A stretch of DNA of 64,000 bases, taken from assembly GCA_033220425.1 (NCBI GenBank), contig CM065653.1:496001-560000 (forward strand), written 5' to 3'. The translations under genes and the position numbers were made by a program. Below, piece by piece: positions 44,191 through 54,532 of the stretch. Numbering within the stretch: the stretch's first letter is position 1; every line of letters begins with the position of its first letter. This DNA is from Lepraria neglecta. Taxonomy: Eukaryota; Ascomycota; Lecanoromycetes; Lecanorales; Stereocaulaceae. The notes under the pieces were generated by a model. It made no database searches. It was not told the DNA's origin and worked only from the letters and a program-made list of their open reading frames with translations.

Positions 44191-44875
44191 CATGTCAGTG
44201 ACGCAGTATCTTGGAAATTGCGACCTTGGGCCCGTGCAAGCGTTGGAGACCTCCTGGCGCTCTTTCAGGCTCCGCTTGGTACGGAGCAGCTGGCACTGGT
44301 ACTAGCAAATTTGCTCACCGTGTTCATGCTGAATTTCTCCAAAGAGGAAGGCACGTCACCGTTACCAGCTACTATGGATGGCCTCAATGCACTACTCTCC
44401 AATCCTCAACTCCTCAAAGAAAGCTATAACTTGCTATACATGATGCTTGGTTCGTTCGCCCAGGCTATGAAGAGCTTCGAAAGTGGAAAGTCATATTCAG
44501 TAATAGAACTATTTTGCAAGGGATCTCAAGAGGTTCAGGCCCCATTTAGTGAACAATTCTGTACGTATTTTGAAAAAAGACTCCATGAAAATGGTCATGA
44601 GGATGTTGGAGACGGGTCATGATCGATACGAATGACAAATATAGAGTTTCTGTATGCTAAGCCTCTATCTCAATATCGAATGTCTTATGCCAATGGCAAT
44701 CTTATCACCACGTTCCTTTTGATATTCGTACCCTGCTCCGGTGATGCAAAGTAAATGATTGGCTAAATCCAAGACGATATCAATGCTGCTTGAGGGTCGT
44801 TGGCGAAAACAGATTTGGGAGTCTTTCGAGAAGATTCAACTTTACAGATATACATTCTGTTCGCAGCCGCAATAA
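44191..44875. other. Spacer between two DUF3435 relics
   Basis: A 151-codon plus-strand frame (44167-44622) overlaps the fragment to its left. It is Leu/Ser-rich with no recognised motif; I do not call it a gene. Confidence 0.35.
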
Positions 44876-47117
44876 TCAAGTAGGAGTCTTGTGCACCACA
44901 TCAGCATGATTTTGCAGGTGCATTTTGTTGTTCAACGAAACGTTGCACCGCAGATGGGGGCACGTGATCGGCTGGCCGTCCGGATGGTGGCGGAGATGCT
45001 TGCGGTGGAAGTGCTTTTGAGGTCGCCGCGACTCGCGAAGGTCTTTAGGCGATCAGCATCCGAGAGATGCTCGTTCCCAAGGCAAAAGATGCATTAGGTG
45101 GCTTTGCATTCGACTGGGAGAGTTTTCGACAGGTTCGGCGGTAGAGAGGCGGATGGTGAAGTCTACTCCTCTTTGATCTTGATGTCCGCTTGGCGGTGAC
45201 AGAAGCCTTGGCTTTCCTGCTTCTTGCAGAGTGCGATTAATGCGTTGATGGCTGCTGCCCGCCGTTGGCACTCCTCCGCGGTCGTTGATATAGCAAAGGT
45301 GAAGAGCGCGTCGATAGACCCTTTCCGCGAATACGTATATTGCTGCCCGGCGATTTTCCTCTTCTGCGACCGGTAATCCCTTCAGTTGGCGTTGGATGTC
45401 GATTACCGGCTGTTCCTTTTTGTACCTCTCTTTGACCTCGATTAATAGTGCTTTCTCGTGCCGTCGTTTAAGATTGCGATGGGCTTGATAGGCTTGTCGA
45501 TAGTGATCGTATAAGGGGGTCCCTTCTATGCTGACGATCGATCGCTTCTGGTCTTAGAAGGTTTGCAGCAGCACCTTTAACCTCCGACGCAGCAGTCTCA
45601 CCTCCGGGTAGCGGTCGGCCTCTGCCTGTTGCGCAAGATTAAGTTTTCTCGGCCGTCGAGGATCGATAGGGCGACTTATGCCACTGGCGGCTCGCATCAG
45701 GGCGGTCTGAGGTTTCAAGCCGCGGTAGACAGCCTGGGTGTCAGGCATATATCTCGAGGCGTAGTTCTTCTGGAAGACGGAGGAGTTGTGATGTTGTAGG
45801 ATGATGTTCCGCTGCGCGTCCGTAATCCCGCCTATAGACGAGTAAGCATGAATCAGCCGAAGATTAACATCTACTTACTGCTATTGTCGAGTGCTTACCC
45901 ATTGCCCCGGCGGAAGGTGTAGAGTCCTGTAGGAAGTTCTATGCCGGTGATGATTCCAAGGTTAGTCATTTGCGGTCGGAGAGTACTATCAGCCAGAGCT
46001 TTCTCCTCGGACATTTGCACGCTTTTTACGGTATTTTTGCATCGCCGGAATAGAGGTCTTTCAGCTATCTCCTCCTTCAGAGGCAGCGGCAGCTGTTTCT
46101 GCCCTAGAGCAATCCGAAGACGGAATAACTGCTCTGGCGAAGGCTTAGTCCGCGAAGAGCAAAGCGAGCATCGTGATATAAGGGCAAAGTAGCAGGCACG
46201 GCTCGTTGGGGACGTCGGGAATCCCGAACTCGTTTCTGCCACGCTCGTTAGCAACGGTGATACTTCTAGAAGCCGCGGCGAGCACAGCAGCAACAGGAAC
46301 ACCCACGCCTCCTTCTCTCCCAGGTAACCTTTGGTGTGATTGAAGACGATCTCGATCAGCACTCGGGGCTGCTTCCCACCGTCGGGGTCCTCCAGTAAGG
46401 TCACCTCGATGTGTCGTTAACGGACTGCTAGCAGAGCAGAAGGCCGATTGCCCGTGATCCCGGCCAGTTGCATGATCAGGGCCAGCTGCACGTGGTACCG
46501 TTCGTGAGGGAAGGTGGTCTCCGTGGAGGTATATAGCGTCTTGAGGAGCTCGACCTCATCTTCGGCATATAAGACCGGCTTTGTCTTCTTATCCTTCCGT
46601 AGATCATGTGCGATCGCAAGCCGTTGTCTTACCTGTGGATAGTCAGCGAAGGCTCACTCCAAGAGAAGGCTGGTATACCCCATGTATCTGGCTTTTGATA
46701 AGCGGATCGATCTGGTGACAGCCCGTTACCTGCTTCCGCACGAGGCACAAGGCGTTCCAATACGTCTGCAAAGAGCTAGCCGCACTAAGGCTATCCTTGC
46801 GCTCCCTCAAAAGCTAGTCGAAGAAGGCGTACAGTATATTGATCGAGATGCCTTGGAGGGTGGCTACAGGGTTCTTCTTAGTGAATTGGCAGTATCTGGC
46901 GCTGTTAGTTAGACTGTCGACGGTCTATCGGGTGAACAGGGGAGGTGTCCTTACTGGTACCAAAAGCTCCTGACCAGACTTAACATGTTCTCGCTACCCT
47001 TCCGTAGACTCGCTGAGTGAGTTCCAAAACATTGAAGTCCTCTTCCATTTGCTGGTAGTACTCCGCCGAATATTCCGTTGTCTGTACCACGGTTTCGCCA
47101 TCCTTTCGAGGAGCCAT
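44876..47117 (-). pseudogene. DUF3435 tyrosine recombinase relic (Starship-captain-like)
   Basis: The reading starts MAPRKDGE at 47117. It continues with breaks through an N-terminal helical region (RERKDSLSAASSLQTYWNAL, about 46.75-46.85 kb), and a core segment ITGNRPSALLAVR (about 46.42-46.46 kb) that carries the first catalytic Arg, followed by a TAA at about 46.42 kb. Then come IEIVFNHTKGYLGEKE, an SRxxLC-like region, LPTGLYTFRRGNG (45.90-45.94 kb), a GT...TATAG intron, and ITDAQRNIILQHHNS followed by FQKNYASRYMPDTQ, with the presumed nucleophilic Tyr. The tail is RPIDPRRPRKL-like, then a TAA at 45556 and a C2H2 tail ending at 44876. This is the order of DUF3435/FluG-like proteins, the recombinase family of Starship captains. 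At least two stops and a TGG-to-TAG change show that it is inactive. Confidence 0.75.
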
Positions 47118-48365
47118 CGGGCCGATGGATGAGGGTGGGTACTTGTCGAAGTCAAGGGGCTGGAGTAATAAGGTGGGCAGCGTAAAGGAAATGGGAAAGG
47201 AAGAGGCAAGAGGTACTGATGCGCGAAGGATAAGGACAAAGAGAGTGGCTGAGTACAGGAACCAGTCCTGGAGTCGTCGCAAAGGGATGGTCCTGTATCC
47301 GTTATTTGAAGGGGGGGAAGGGCCTTATAACATGATTTCGTGATGAGAGTGCCGAGCTGAGCGACACACAGCGCGGTGGTCGCGTTAATGCAGGAACGAA
47401 CGATGAGTAGCACGGTGGAGGGGTGCAGGGGAAAGTGGTGGGGGTCGCTCTAGGGCGGCAGGGGCCCCGGGCGATCATCCGGCCAAAAGGCTATCAAAAG
47501 CAGCGTCCAAACCTGCCGAAAGAGGCAACCCTTTGGCCGTCCTACTAAATATCTATCTTTTCTTTCTTCTAATAACAGATTATGAGGACTTTCGGAGGCA
47601 TTCCGCACTTGCAGCCAATTAAAATGGCCCTATACTTCGAGACTTCTTTGCCTGAACTACCTTCTTCGGTTAGCGCGCCAAGCCGTACCCCATCAAAATC
47701 GAAATACGTATCGTAACTTCTTCGCAGTACTTCCCCGCGCTACATACGTCATATGATATCGAGATAATTTCATAGGTTTTGGAACCAAGTATACGCTTTC
47801 TAACGCCGTCAAAATTATCAAAATCGGTCGATTTGCGCAAAAGTTATGACTAAAAGAAGCGTTTTCGCCATGTTTTGCGGGCAGCTAATGCCAAGCATTA
47901 AGCTTGGCATCCCCCGACCCTAGAACATCAAAAGTTGAATGCGCACCGCAGCTTCTTCGCAGCAATGCCCCGCGCCACATACGTCATATGATACCGAGAT
48001 AATTTCATAAGTTTTGGAACCAAGCATGCGCTTTCCGACGCTGTTCGAATTTTGAAATTTAGTTGAAGTTTGGCTAAGGAAAGCTTCAAAAATATGTTTT
48101 TGCCTGCGGAGTTCCCTGAAGCTACCACCGCAGTCACCCCCGAAGTGCCTCCGGAGCACTCAAATATTTAACCCTTAATAACTTTCGATATATTAGGGTT
48201 AGGGCTTAGCTTTATATATATAAAATATACTATAAATAGAGGGCTTTCTAATTAGGCTTAACTTTTCTAAATCGAGTATAAAATAAGCGAGATATGGTAG
48301 TTTTTACGGTAATCTTCTGTGAAGATTACGGGCACTAACTTGTGTTTCTAATGTATTCTCATCGA
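47118..48365. other. Intergenic between the DUF3435 relic and the MFS gene
   Basis: Contains the direct repeat pair listed separately. A run of TATATATA-type sequence lies near 48212-48235. Frames in 47.0-47.4 kb on the minus strand upstream of the relic are Leu/Ser-rich and low in motif. Confidence 0.45.
47717..48044. repeat. Direct repeat pair of about 93 bp
   Basis: Copy 1 at 47717-47809 and copy 2 at 47952-48044 begin CTTCTTCGCAG and share ATACGTCATATGATA(T/C)CGAGATAATTTCATA. Most of the roughly dozen differences are C/T or G/A changes. Confidence 0.75.
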
Positions 48366-49673
48366 TCAAACCTTAATCTTCAGCACGAGCCCAGACCTCA
48401 TAATCCGAACACCCACAAGAATCAACCCAGCTACGCACGCCGTTACACCCCCATAAACCCACAGGCCAGTCCAATTCAGCGGATCGACGCTCCCGAGAAT
48501 AGAACCAGCACTCGGCCCTCCAAGCAACAAGCCGAGTCCGCCAATCGCAAAACCCTGCCCGGTGCGCGTGCCGATCATAGACTTGTTCTCCGTGAGCATG
48601 CGGAAGCACACGGGCGGCAGCGCGACGACGACGCCGCTGAAGAGCCCCGTGACGACCGCCTCGACGACCATTCCTGCCGCGTTGCGCACGCCAAGCAGAC
48701 ACAGCATCGTGACGCCCAGTAGCAGCGTGAACGGCGCTATGGTGTTGAACACGCCGATGCGGTCGGACAGCGCGTTGGGCAGGATCCGCCCCAGAACCGA
48801 CCCGGCATTGAAGATGGCCGTGATGTAGAACGCCAGCGACGTGTCGGTGAAGCCGCGGTCCGCCGGGTAGAAAGAGATGTAGAAGATGAGCACGGCATTG
48901 CCGATGAAGACGATCAGCAGGGCCAGCGCGAAGACCATGTAGGGCGCGTCGCAGAACGCGGACCAGTCCACCACGGCGCGCGGCTTCGGCACGCGCACGC
49001 GCATCCGCAATACGGCCAGCGGGATTATGAAGGTCGCCAGGGCGATGAAGCCGATGCACCGCACGGCCCAGGGGAAGCCGACCTGCGAGATGAGCCGGTA
49101 GAGCACGATGGGGTAGATGACGCCGCCGAGCGAGGAGCCGGACGACGCGATGCCGATGGCGAGGCCGATGTTCGTGGTGAACCACATCGGGATCACCGAC
49201 ACGATGGGCACGAAGAGCAGGCCGCCGCCGATGCCGACGCAGAAGGCCTGCGACAGCAACGCCTGCCAGTATTCGGTGCTCAGGGAGAGCATCATGAGAC
49301 CGAAAACGACCATGAAGCTGCCGGTGACGAGGAGCAGGCGGAGGTAGCCCCTGTCGTAGATGGGTCCGGCGATGAGCCCGGTAAGCTGAAGCAGGAAGCA
49401 TTGGATGGAGCCGATCCAGGATATGTTGGAGGAGGAGGCCTCAAAGAGCTCGCCGGACTCGTAATAGGTTTGGAAGACGGAAAACGAGGTGATCATGCCC
49501 CATGTGTTGAAGAAGATCATGAAGCCCGCGACGACCTGGAGCCATGCGACGAGTCCGCCGTTAGGAGGAGCTGAAGGTCCGCCGGTGGGAGCTGGAGGGT
49601 TGGCGGTATCGTTGTCAAGATTCATCGGCGCCATCTCTTCTTTGGGCACGTCTTCGACGACTTGAGAAGCCAT
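48366..49673 (-). CDS. MFS transporter, monocarboxylate-transporter-like
   Basis: The frame encodes 435 residues from the ATG at 49673. A more upstream Met at 49931 would add 86 residues with no membrane character and would reach into the promoter repeats, so I reject it. About 40 hydrophilic residues precede 12 predicted membrane segments. The first is VVAGFMIFFNTWGMITSF, a start typical of the fungal monocarboxylate-transporter-like branch (MCH/MCT). A GP-(I/L)-YD-(R/K)-G loop after TM2, GIGGGLLFVPIVSVIPMWF after TM3, and GSSLGGVIYPI in TM5 are also family landmarks. It would reside in the plasma or a vacuolar membrane. Position next to the divergent regulator and 7 kb from the PKS suggests export of the product or uptake of a precursor. 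The frame is GC-rich. Confidence 0.8.
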   Translation of the reverse strand: MASQVVEDVPKEEMAPMNLDNDTANPPAPTGGPSAPPNGGLVAWLQVVAGFMIFFNTWGMITSFSVFQTYYESGELFEASSSNISWIGSIQCFLLQLTGLIAGPIYDRGYLRLLLVTGSFMVVFGLMMLSLSTEYWQALLSQAFCVGIGGGLLFVPIVSVIPMWFTTNIGLAIGIASSGSSLGGVIYPIVLYRLISQVGFPWAVRCIGFIALATFIIPLAVLRMRVRVPKPRAVVDWSAFCDAPYMVFALALLIVFIGNAVLIFYISFYPADRGFTDTSLAFYITAIFNAGSVLGRILPNALSDRIGVFNTIAPFTLLLGVTMLCLLGVRNAAGMVVEAVVTGLFSGVVVALPPVCFRMLTENKSMIGTRTGQGFAIGGLGLLLGGPSAGSILGSVDPLNWTGLWVYGGVTACVAGLILVGVRIMRSGLVLKIKV

Positions 49674-50103
49674 ACTGACGCCGCAGTGAAAAGACCAGAC
49701 GACGGTTGACAAGAAACTTGTAAAGCTTGTTTGGCACGCTATGTCGCGGAAATAGCGACTTAAGGAGAGGCTTTGGATGGGGGTCCGATGGATTGGATTG
49801 AGAGATTGGTGGTGGTGTTGAAGTAATTGGGATACTCTTTCCGGCAATCCAAGAATTTGTATTGTACGTAGCGTGTTTCCGCCGAAATGGGTGAACAAGA
49901 AATGTAGCCGCTGACAAATTGGAGCTGACAAATTGGAGCTGTATAATCAGGTCGCCCGTGACGGCGGAATTAATCGTACTAGCCGTTTCGCCCGTGACGG
50001 CGGAATTAATCGTACCTAATTACCAACCCTTCCAACCTCGACCCATCACCAACAAGCTCCATAAAGTCACAGCCATTCTCTCCGCCGCGCGGGAGACTCA
50101 TCA
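49674..50103. promoter_or_regulatory. Bidirectional promoter with 28-bp repeated element
   Basis: Between the divergent MFS and regulator genes, a 28-bp sequence beginning TCGCCCGTGACGGCGGAATT and ending AATCGTAC occurs at 49952-49979 and again at 49988-50015, with a 36-bp period and no mismatch. Each copy has CGG-type triplets (CGGCGG), the kind of half-site Zn2Cys6 regulators bind. Just before it, AGCTGACAAATTGG occurs twice (about 49907-49937). Confidence 0.6.
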
Positions 50104-52524
50104 ATGACGAGCGAGCACTACACAGACTACACAGATATCCACTCACGACGGCCAGCCATGATTGACGCCCTGGATGAAGAGCAAGAAATATCAGCTAAGC
50201 GGAGGAAGGTTCGCAAAGGGACGCAATCTTGCTGGGAATGTAAACGGCGGAAGATCAGGTGCATATTTGCATCGTCCGAAGATGTCACTTGCATCGGCTG
50301 CCAGAGCCGGCGTGCACCTTGTGTCAGTCAGGAGATGCCGGAAGATTTGTCTCCGGCAAAAACAGGCAACCGGCATCTCGGTGAGCGCATCGCAAGAGTC
50401 GAAGACTTCATAAAGGACTTCCTTGCTAGCAAAGATGTTGGCGCGACAAGCCAGATGGAAGGAGAGCCACGGCAAGACAGGCGTTCAAACTCTGATGCCC
50501 TGAAAGCTCGCTCAAATGATTCAGCGCCTTCATCAATTCGAGCTCCTCTCACGCCTGCAGAGGTACGCGAACCGCCCATAATTCCATTGAATATTTTCCC
50601 TAATTGTCGCTTAGAGTCCTGGAGAATCCGCGCCAAATTCATCACTCCTCATACCGGACTCGCAAGGTGTATCAGGTCAAGTCGAGACCAAAACAGCCCT
50701 TCATCACTTATTTGCAGCCTTTCCAGCTGAAGAGGATGCCAAGATCCTGCTCAGAGAGAGCTCTAGACCGTCGCTTTACACCGACGCAATCAACACTCAG
50801 CCGCATAGCAAGCTGACACACGAGATGCTTGCGGCACCGTGCTCTATAGCTGAACTCCCTGGTCCCAACACTCACCCGGTCATTTTGGCCAAACGTATGC
50901 TCATATTTGCAATCACTCTACAAAGTCCGTGTAGAGAAAAGTTCCTCGGCCTTTCTGAACCACAAAGCGTACTCATGCGTCGCTTGATGACGGCTGCTAC
51001 GACATGGGTAACGACCAAGGAAGAGATGCACGGAACCGTTGAGAGTCTGATTTGCATCATCCTAGAGGGTGTATTTGAGATAAATTGTGGCAATCTTCGA
51101 CGGGCTTGGGTTGTTTATCGCAGGGCAATGACAGTCGCCCAGTTGATGGGCCTTCACCGCTCTCCCATGCCACTACTGAAACGCATCGACCCAGAGCTTG
51201 ATGCTAAGCCAGAGTTCATGTGGTTCCGCATCGTTTATATGGACCGTTATCTCAGCTTGCTGCTCGGTCTACCTCAGGGCACATCTGATAAGAGTATGGG
51301 AGCGATGTCGGTTTTGCGGCACGAACCACCCCTAGGCAAATTCGAGCGACTACTTACAGTCATTGCATCTCGCATCTTGGAACGCAACGAAAGTGCCTTT
51401 GCCACGAGCGAAATCACGACAACCCAATCCATCGACTCCGAGCTATTGAGAGTGTCGAAGAGCATGCCGGCAAGCTTTTGGCGTCCGGCGAATTTTCATA
51501 ACCTCACACCAGGATCGCCGGATACCCTCTTGGAGACAGTACGCCTGGCAGCCCAGGTCTACTACTATGGCCTGTTGATTCAGCTCCATCTACCGTATAT
51601 AATGCGAATAGGCGACAATACCGAGCACGAGTACTCCAAGATCACTTGCTTCAATGCTAGCCGGGAGATAATAACGCGCTTCATTGCTCACCGAAGCTTT
51701 AACCCCATGTCGTCCTGCTCGCGACCCGTGGACTTCTTTGCTCTCTTGGCGGCAATGACGCTCCTGCTTGCTCATCTCGACGCTCATCATCATCGAGAAG
51801 GGACCAACTTCCTAGCTCACCAGCGCTTGAGCGACCGCGCCATGTTAGACCAAGCCCTGGAGAGAATGGATGTAATCAGTAACTTTAACAAGGACGTAAT
51901 AACCGAAAAGAGTGCCATATTGATCCGACGGTTACTCGGCATCGAGGCGGACGCAGCTGAGGGAAGCAGTTACACCACCACGAGCGTAAGAGGAGATGAC
52001 GATGTGCAGGAGGGCAAGAAGGAAGGCGAAGAGCTTCGCTTGCATATCCCGTACTTCGGCGTCATCAAGATTGCTCGCCAGGGTCCTATCTCTCGAGAGC
52101 CGTGGCTCGGGAATGCGGCATCTCGGCCGCATCCGACTTCCCAGGTCGAGTTCCCACGAGAGAGCCACTCGCCGCATCCAACGATGCGTTCGCGTCTCTA
52201 CATCATGCGTCGCCTACGGATGAACAACCGCTTAGCCATCTGTACGGCATTGCCCAAGGCTCCACGTTTTCGGGGGATCTGCCGGCATCGGAACGGCCAA
52301 ACGCGCAGTTACAAGCACCCGGGTATGAGCAGTCCATGCTGCAATACCCCAGCTCTAGCCACGACAACATCGCTCTGCAGCCGCATGTGGGACTTCCTCC
52401 CATCGCGGCCGGCGTCGATGACTGGGCTTTCCAGGGCGTCGACATGGCGTTCTTCGATAGCTTGATGAGAGGAACGTCCTGCGTGGATGCTGCCGGGTCA
52501 GAGCAGCAGTGGATCGAGGATTAG
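50104..52524 (+). CDS. Zn2Cys6 transcription factor, cluster regulator candidate
   Basis: Three exons, 50104-50562, 50615-52082 and 52145-52524, give 768 residues. Intron 1 (50563-50614) has GTACGC and a TTAG end; intron 2 (52083-52144) has GTCCTA and CCCAG. Removing both restores a single frame, and intron 2 links the IPYFGVIKI segment to an acidic C-terminus with VDDWAFQGVDMAFFDSL, typical of activation regions. The zinc cluster is at residues 43-73: Cys43, 46, 53, 63, 66, 73 (C-x2-C-x6-C-x9-C-x2-C-x6-C), preceded by RRKVRKG. A fungal transcription factor domain follows at about 240-560, with AWVVYRRAMTVAQLMGLHR. It is divergent from the MFS gene and 0.4 kb from the esterase, suggesting that it regulates these genes and the PKS. 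The intron 2 donor is weak and the exact junction is less certain than the others. Confidence 0.8.
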
Positions 52525-52906
52525 CTGGAGATAGCCAGTAGTCATGTGTAATGAGCATTTCCTGAGCTTAATACATCCTTGCCAGGATGCATGGAAGGTG
52601 TGGTGCTAACTTTCATTCGCAACATCCTCACTAGGTCTATGATAAATGTGACTACGGCAAGAGGCCGATTGTTAGCTGAAGTTGCTGCTGTCTGTCCTAC
52701 GATGCTGCAATGAGAAAAGCCACTTGACTTGCCAAAACAGGCTGGCGCGGTTCGCTGACTACAAGCCAAACTAGATTACAGGATGTCAAGATTGAAACAG
52801 GGTTCAGGCCAACTTCATCTCCTCGTGAGACATTCTTTCCCCATACCGAAGAGCGAGCGGGTAAATTTGTTGCAGGTTTGGAAAGGAATGCCCATTTTAG
52901 TCCCGC
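52525..52906. other. Convergent 3' flank between the regulator and the esterase
   Basis: This 0.38 kb lies between two stop codons of convergent genes. No terminator or other feature can be resolved. Confidence 0.4.
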
Positions 52907-54532
52907 TTATACAGTAATATGCCCCTTGACCCCATAATACCTGTCCCAAAACGCCGTTACCTCACAAACACGCGATCCCGGTGTCTCCAACCGTGACTTA
53001 CTATCCCAGATCTTAATCAAATCACAGCTCGACCTCAAGGCAGGCCAAGAATCAGCATGCTCCTGGCCATCATTGGGGCTCCCGGTTCGCACAAATCGTG
53101 CCCAAGCGTCCGACATATTCCTCGAAAGCGCCCTATCAGCGTCGGTCCAGTCCCACTGCCATCCATCAAGGCTGCCAAACGCGTACGGCACACCAGCCCC
53201 GTGAAAGGCGCCCGCATACCTTTTTTCAATCACGTCCGAGTCCGGGGGAATGGGCGGCGCGCGCAGAAATCTGTAATACCATGCGGATGACTTCAGGTTC
53301 CTGACTTGCAGTCGTGCGGAAGTCCATGTTGGCCAGACAAAAACTTGGTCGGCAAGAAGCTCCGATGTCGAAGTCCGCACCTCGGCGTCAGTGGTCGCGG
53401 GATACAGACAGAGCACCACTTCGGCATGTTCTCTGAAGGTTTCATTCACATAGGCATGGTAATCAGCCAGTGAACCAAGATGCGGCAACCCGGATGCTTC
53501 GTTGCCAACGTTGCCAGCTAGCAGCGGAACGTCAGCTGCCTTGCCCGATAGGAGTGCCGCCAAGGGTGATTCGGGAAGCACGTGACCGTCGACGACGGGG
53601 TTCGCTGTGTCGAATATACTCAGACTGGTGGAACCGGGCCACAAATTGGACTTCCAAGGCCCCTGAGTACGAGGCAAGTGTGCGGCCATAATCTTCTCGG
53701 CAGGCATCCTGCGTAGTTCAGCGACGGATGAGGCCCCGAGGAAATCCAGCAACTCGGCCCCCGCCTTCTCTGCTGCAGCCAGTGTCGTGAAAGTTGCAAT
53801 ATGACCAGGGCCATCTATCGTCGGTGCCACACCCGGCCCGCTCTCGCAGATCGCCTTGGAAAACAGCAGCTTGGCCAGCGGTGAGGAGCGAAGGATGTGG
53901 ACGCTGCCGCCACCAGCCGAAGCTCCCCCTATTGTCACATTCCCCGGGTCTCCCCCGAATGCCTTGATATTCCGCTGCACCCACTCCAGCGCCGCGATCT
54001 GGTCCATGATTCCGTAGTTCCCCGATGCCTGGTAGCCCGACTCGGCGCTCAGCTCAGGATGCGCGAGGAATCCGAATCGGCCCAGACGGTAATTCACAGT
54101 GACAACCGTGATCCCTTGGGCAACCAGCTTTGTCCCATTATATATTGGGTTGGAGCCAGACCCGAACTGAAACGCCCCCATATGAAACCAGACCAGAACG
54201 GGCCTGTTGTTGTCAGTGCCTTCAGGGCCGGTGCTTACGTTCAAGTAGAGGCAGTCCTCGCTGAACTCGGTTTCCCCACCGAAATACAATGACGTGGCCG
54301 GCGGCGGGAACTGAAGACTGCTGGGGCCGAATCTCCCAGCCGACCGCACGCCCGCCCAAGATAGAGGGCGTTGTGGTGGTCGCCAGCGCAGGTCCTCTAC
54401 GGGAGGTGCTCCGTAAGGAATTCCCAGGAAATCTCGTGTGTTATCTGGGAGATGGAGTCCGGATAATAATCCGGACTCGACCGTGATTGGAGCACATGGA
54501 GAGTGCTTGAAGCCCTGGGAGTCGCTCATCAC
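52907..54532 (-). CDS. Type-B carboxylesterase-like alpha/beta hydrolase
   Basis: The intron-free frame of 541 residues has the type-B carboxylesterase plan: FLGIPYGAPP at 35-44, SEDCLYLNV at 91-99 (the first disulfide region), a nucleophile elbow GGASAGGGS with Ser205, Glu345 in GNEASG and His444 in FHGAGVPYAFG as the catalytic triad. The oxyanion loop reads FHMGAF at 116-121 where the family has HGGGF or HGGAF, so the second Gly is Met. There is no signal peptide (the start MMSDSQG is hydrophilic), so it is probably cytosolic. In several fungal polyketide clusters an esterase of this family hydrolyses or transfers an ester; here only the location next to the regulator and the PKS suggests a part in the same pathway. 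An alternative is a housekeeping detoxifying esterase. Confidence 0.75.
   Translation of the reverse strand: MMSDSQGFKHSPCAPITVESGLLSGLHLPDNTRDFLGIPYGAPPVEDLRWRPPQRPLSWAGVRSAGRFGPSSLQFPPPATSLYFGGETEFSEDCLYLNVSTGPEGTDNNRPVLVWFHMGAFQFGSGSNPIYNGTKLVAQGITVVTVNYRLGRFGFLAHPELSAESGYQASGNYGIMDQIAALEWVQRNIKAFGGDPGNVTIGGASAGGGSVHILRSSPLAKLLFSKAICESGPGVAPTIDGPGHIATFTTLAAAEKAGAELLDFLGASSVAELRRMPAEKIMAAHLPRTQGPWKSNLWPGSTSLSIFDTANPVVDGHVLPESPLAALLSGKAADVPLLAGNVGNEASGLPHLGSLADYHAYVNETFREHAEVVLCLYPATTDAEVRTSTSELLADQVFVWPTWTSARLQVRNLKSSAWYYRFLRAPPIPPDSDVIEKRYAGAFHGAGVPYAFGSLDGWQWDWTDADRALSRNMSDAWARFVRTGSPNDGQEHADSWPALRSSCDLIKIWDSKSRLETPGSRVCEVTAFWDRYYGVKGHITV

Noticed and set aside
44167-44622. 151-codon plus-strand frame
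   Set aside because: No motif, overlaps the DUF3435 fragment and lies in decayed DNA; kept only as a note.
48373-49401. 342-codon frame inside the MFS gene
   Set aside because: His/Arg-rich shadow frame in GC-rich coding DNA; the MFS frame has membrane segments and family motifs.
49674-49931. Upstream ATG extending the MFS protein by 86 residues
   Set aside because: The extension lacks membrane character and overlaps the promoter region with repeats; the ATG at 49673 fits the family.
52102-52524. Separate small gene downstream of the regulator
   Set aside because: It is in phase as the last exon of the regulator through the 52083-52144 intron and has the acidic end typical of such proteins.
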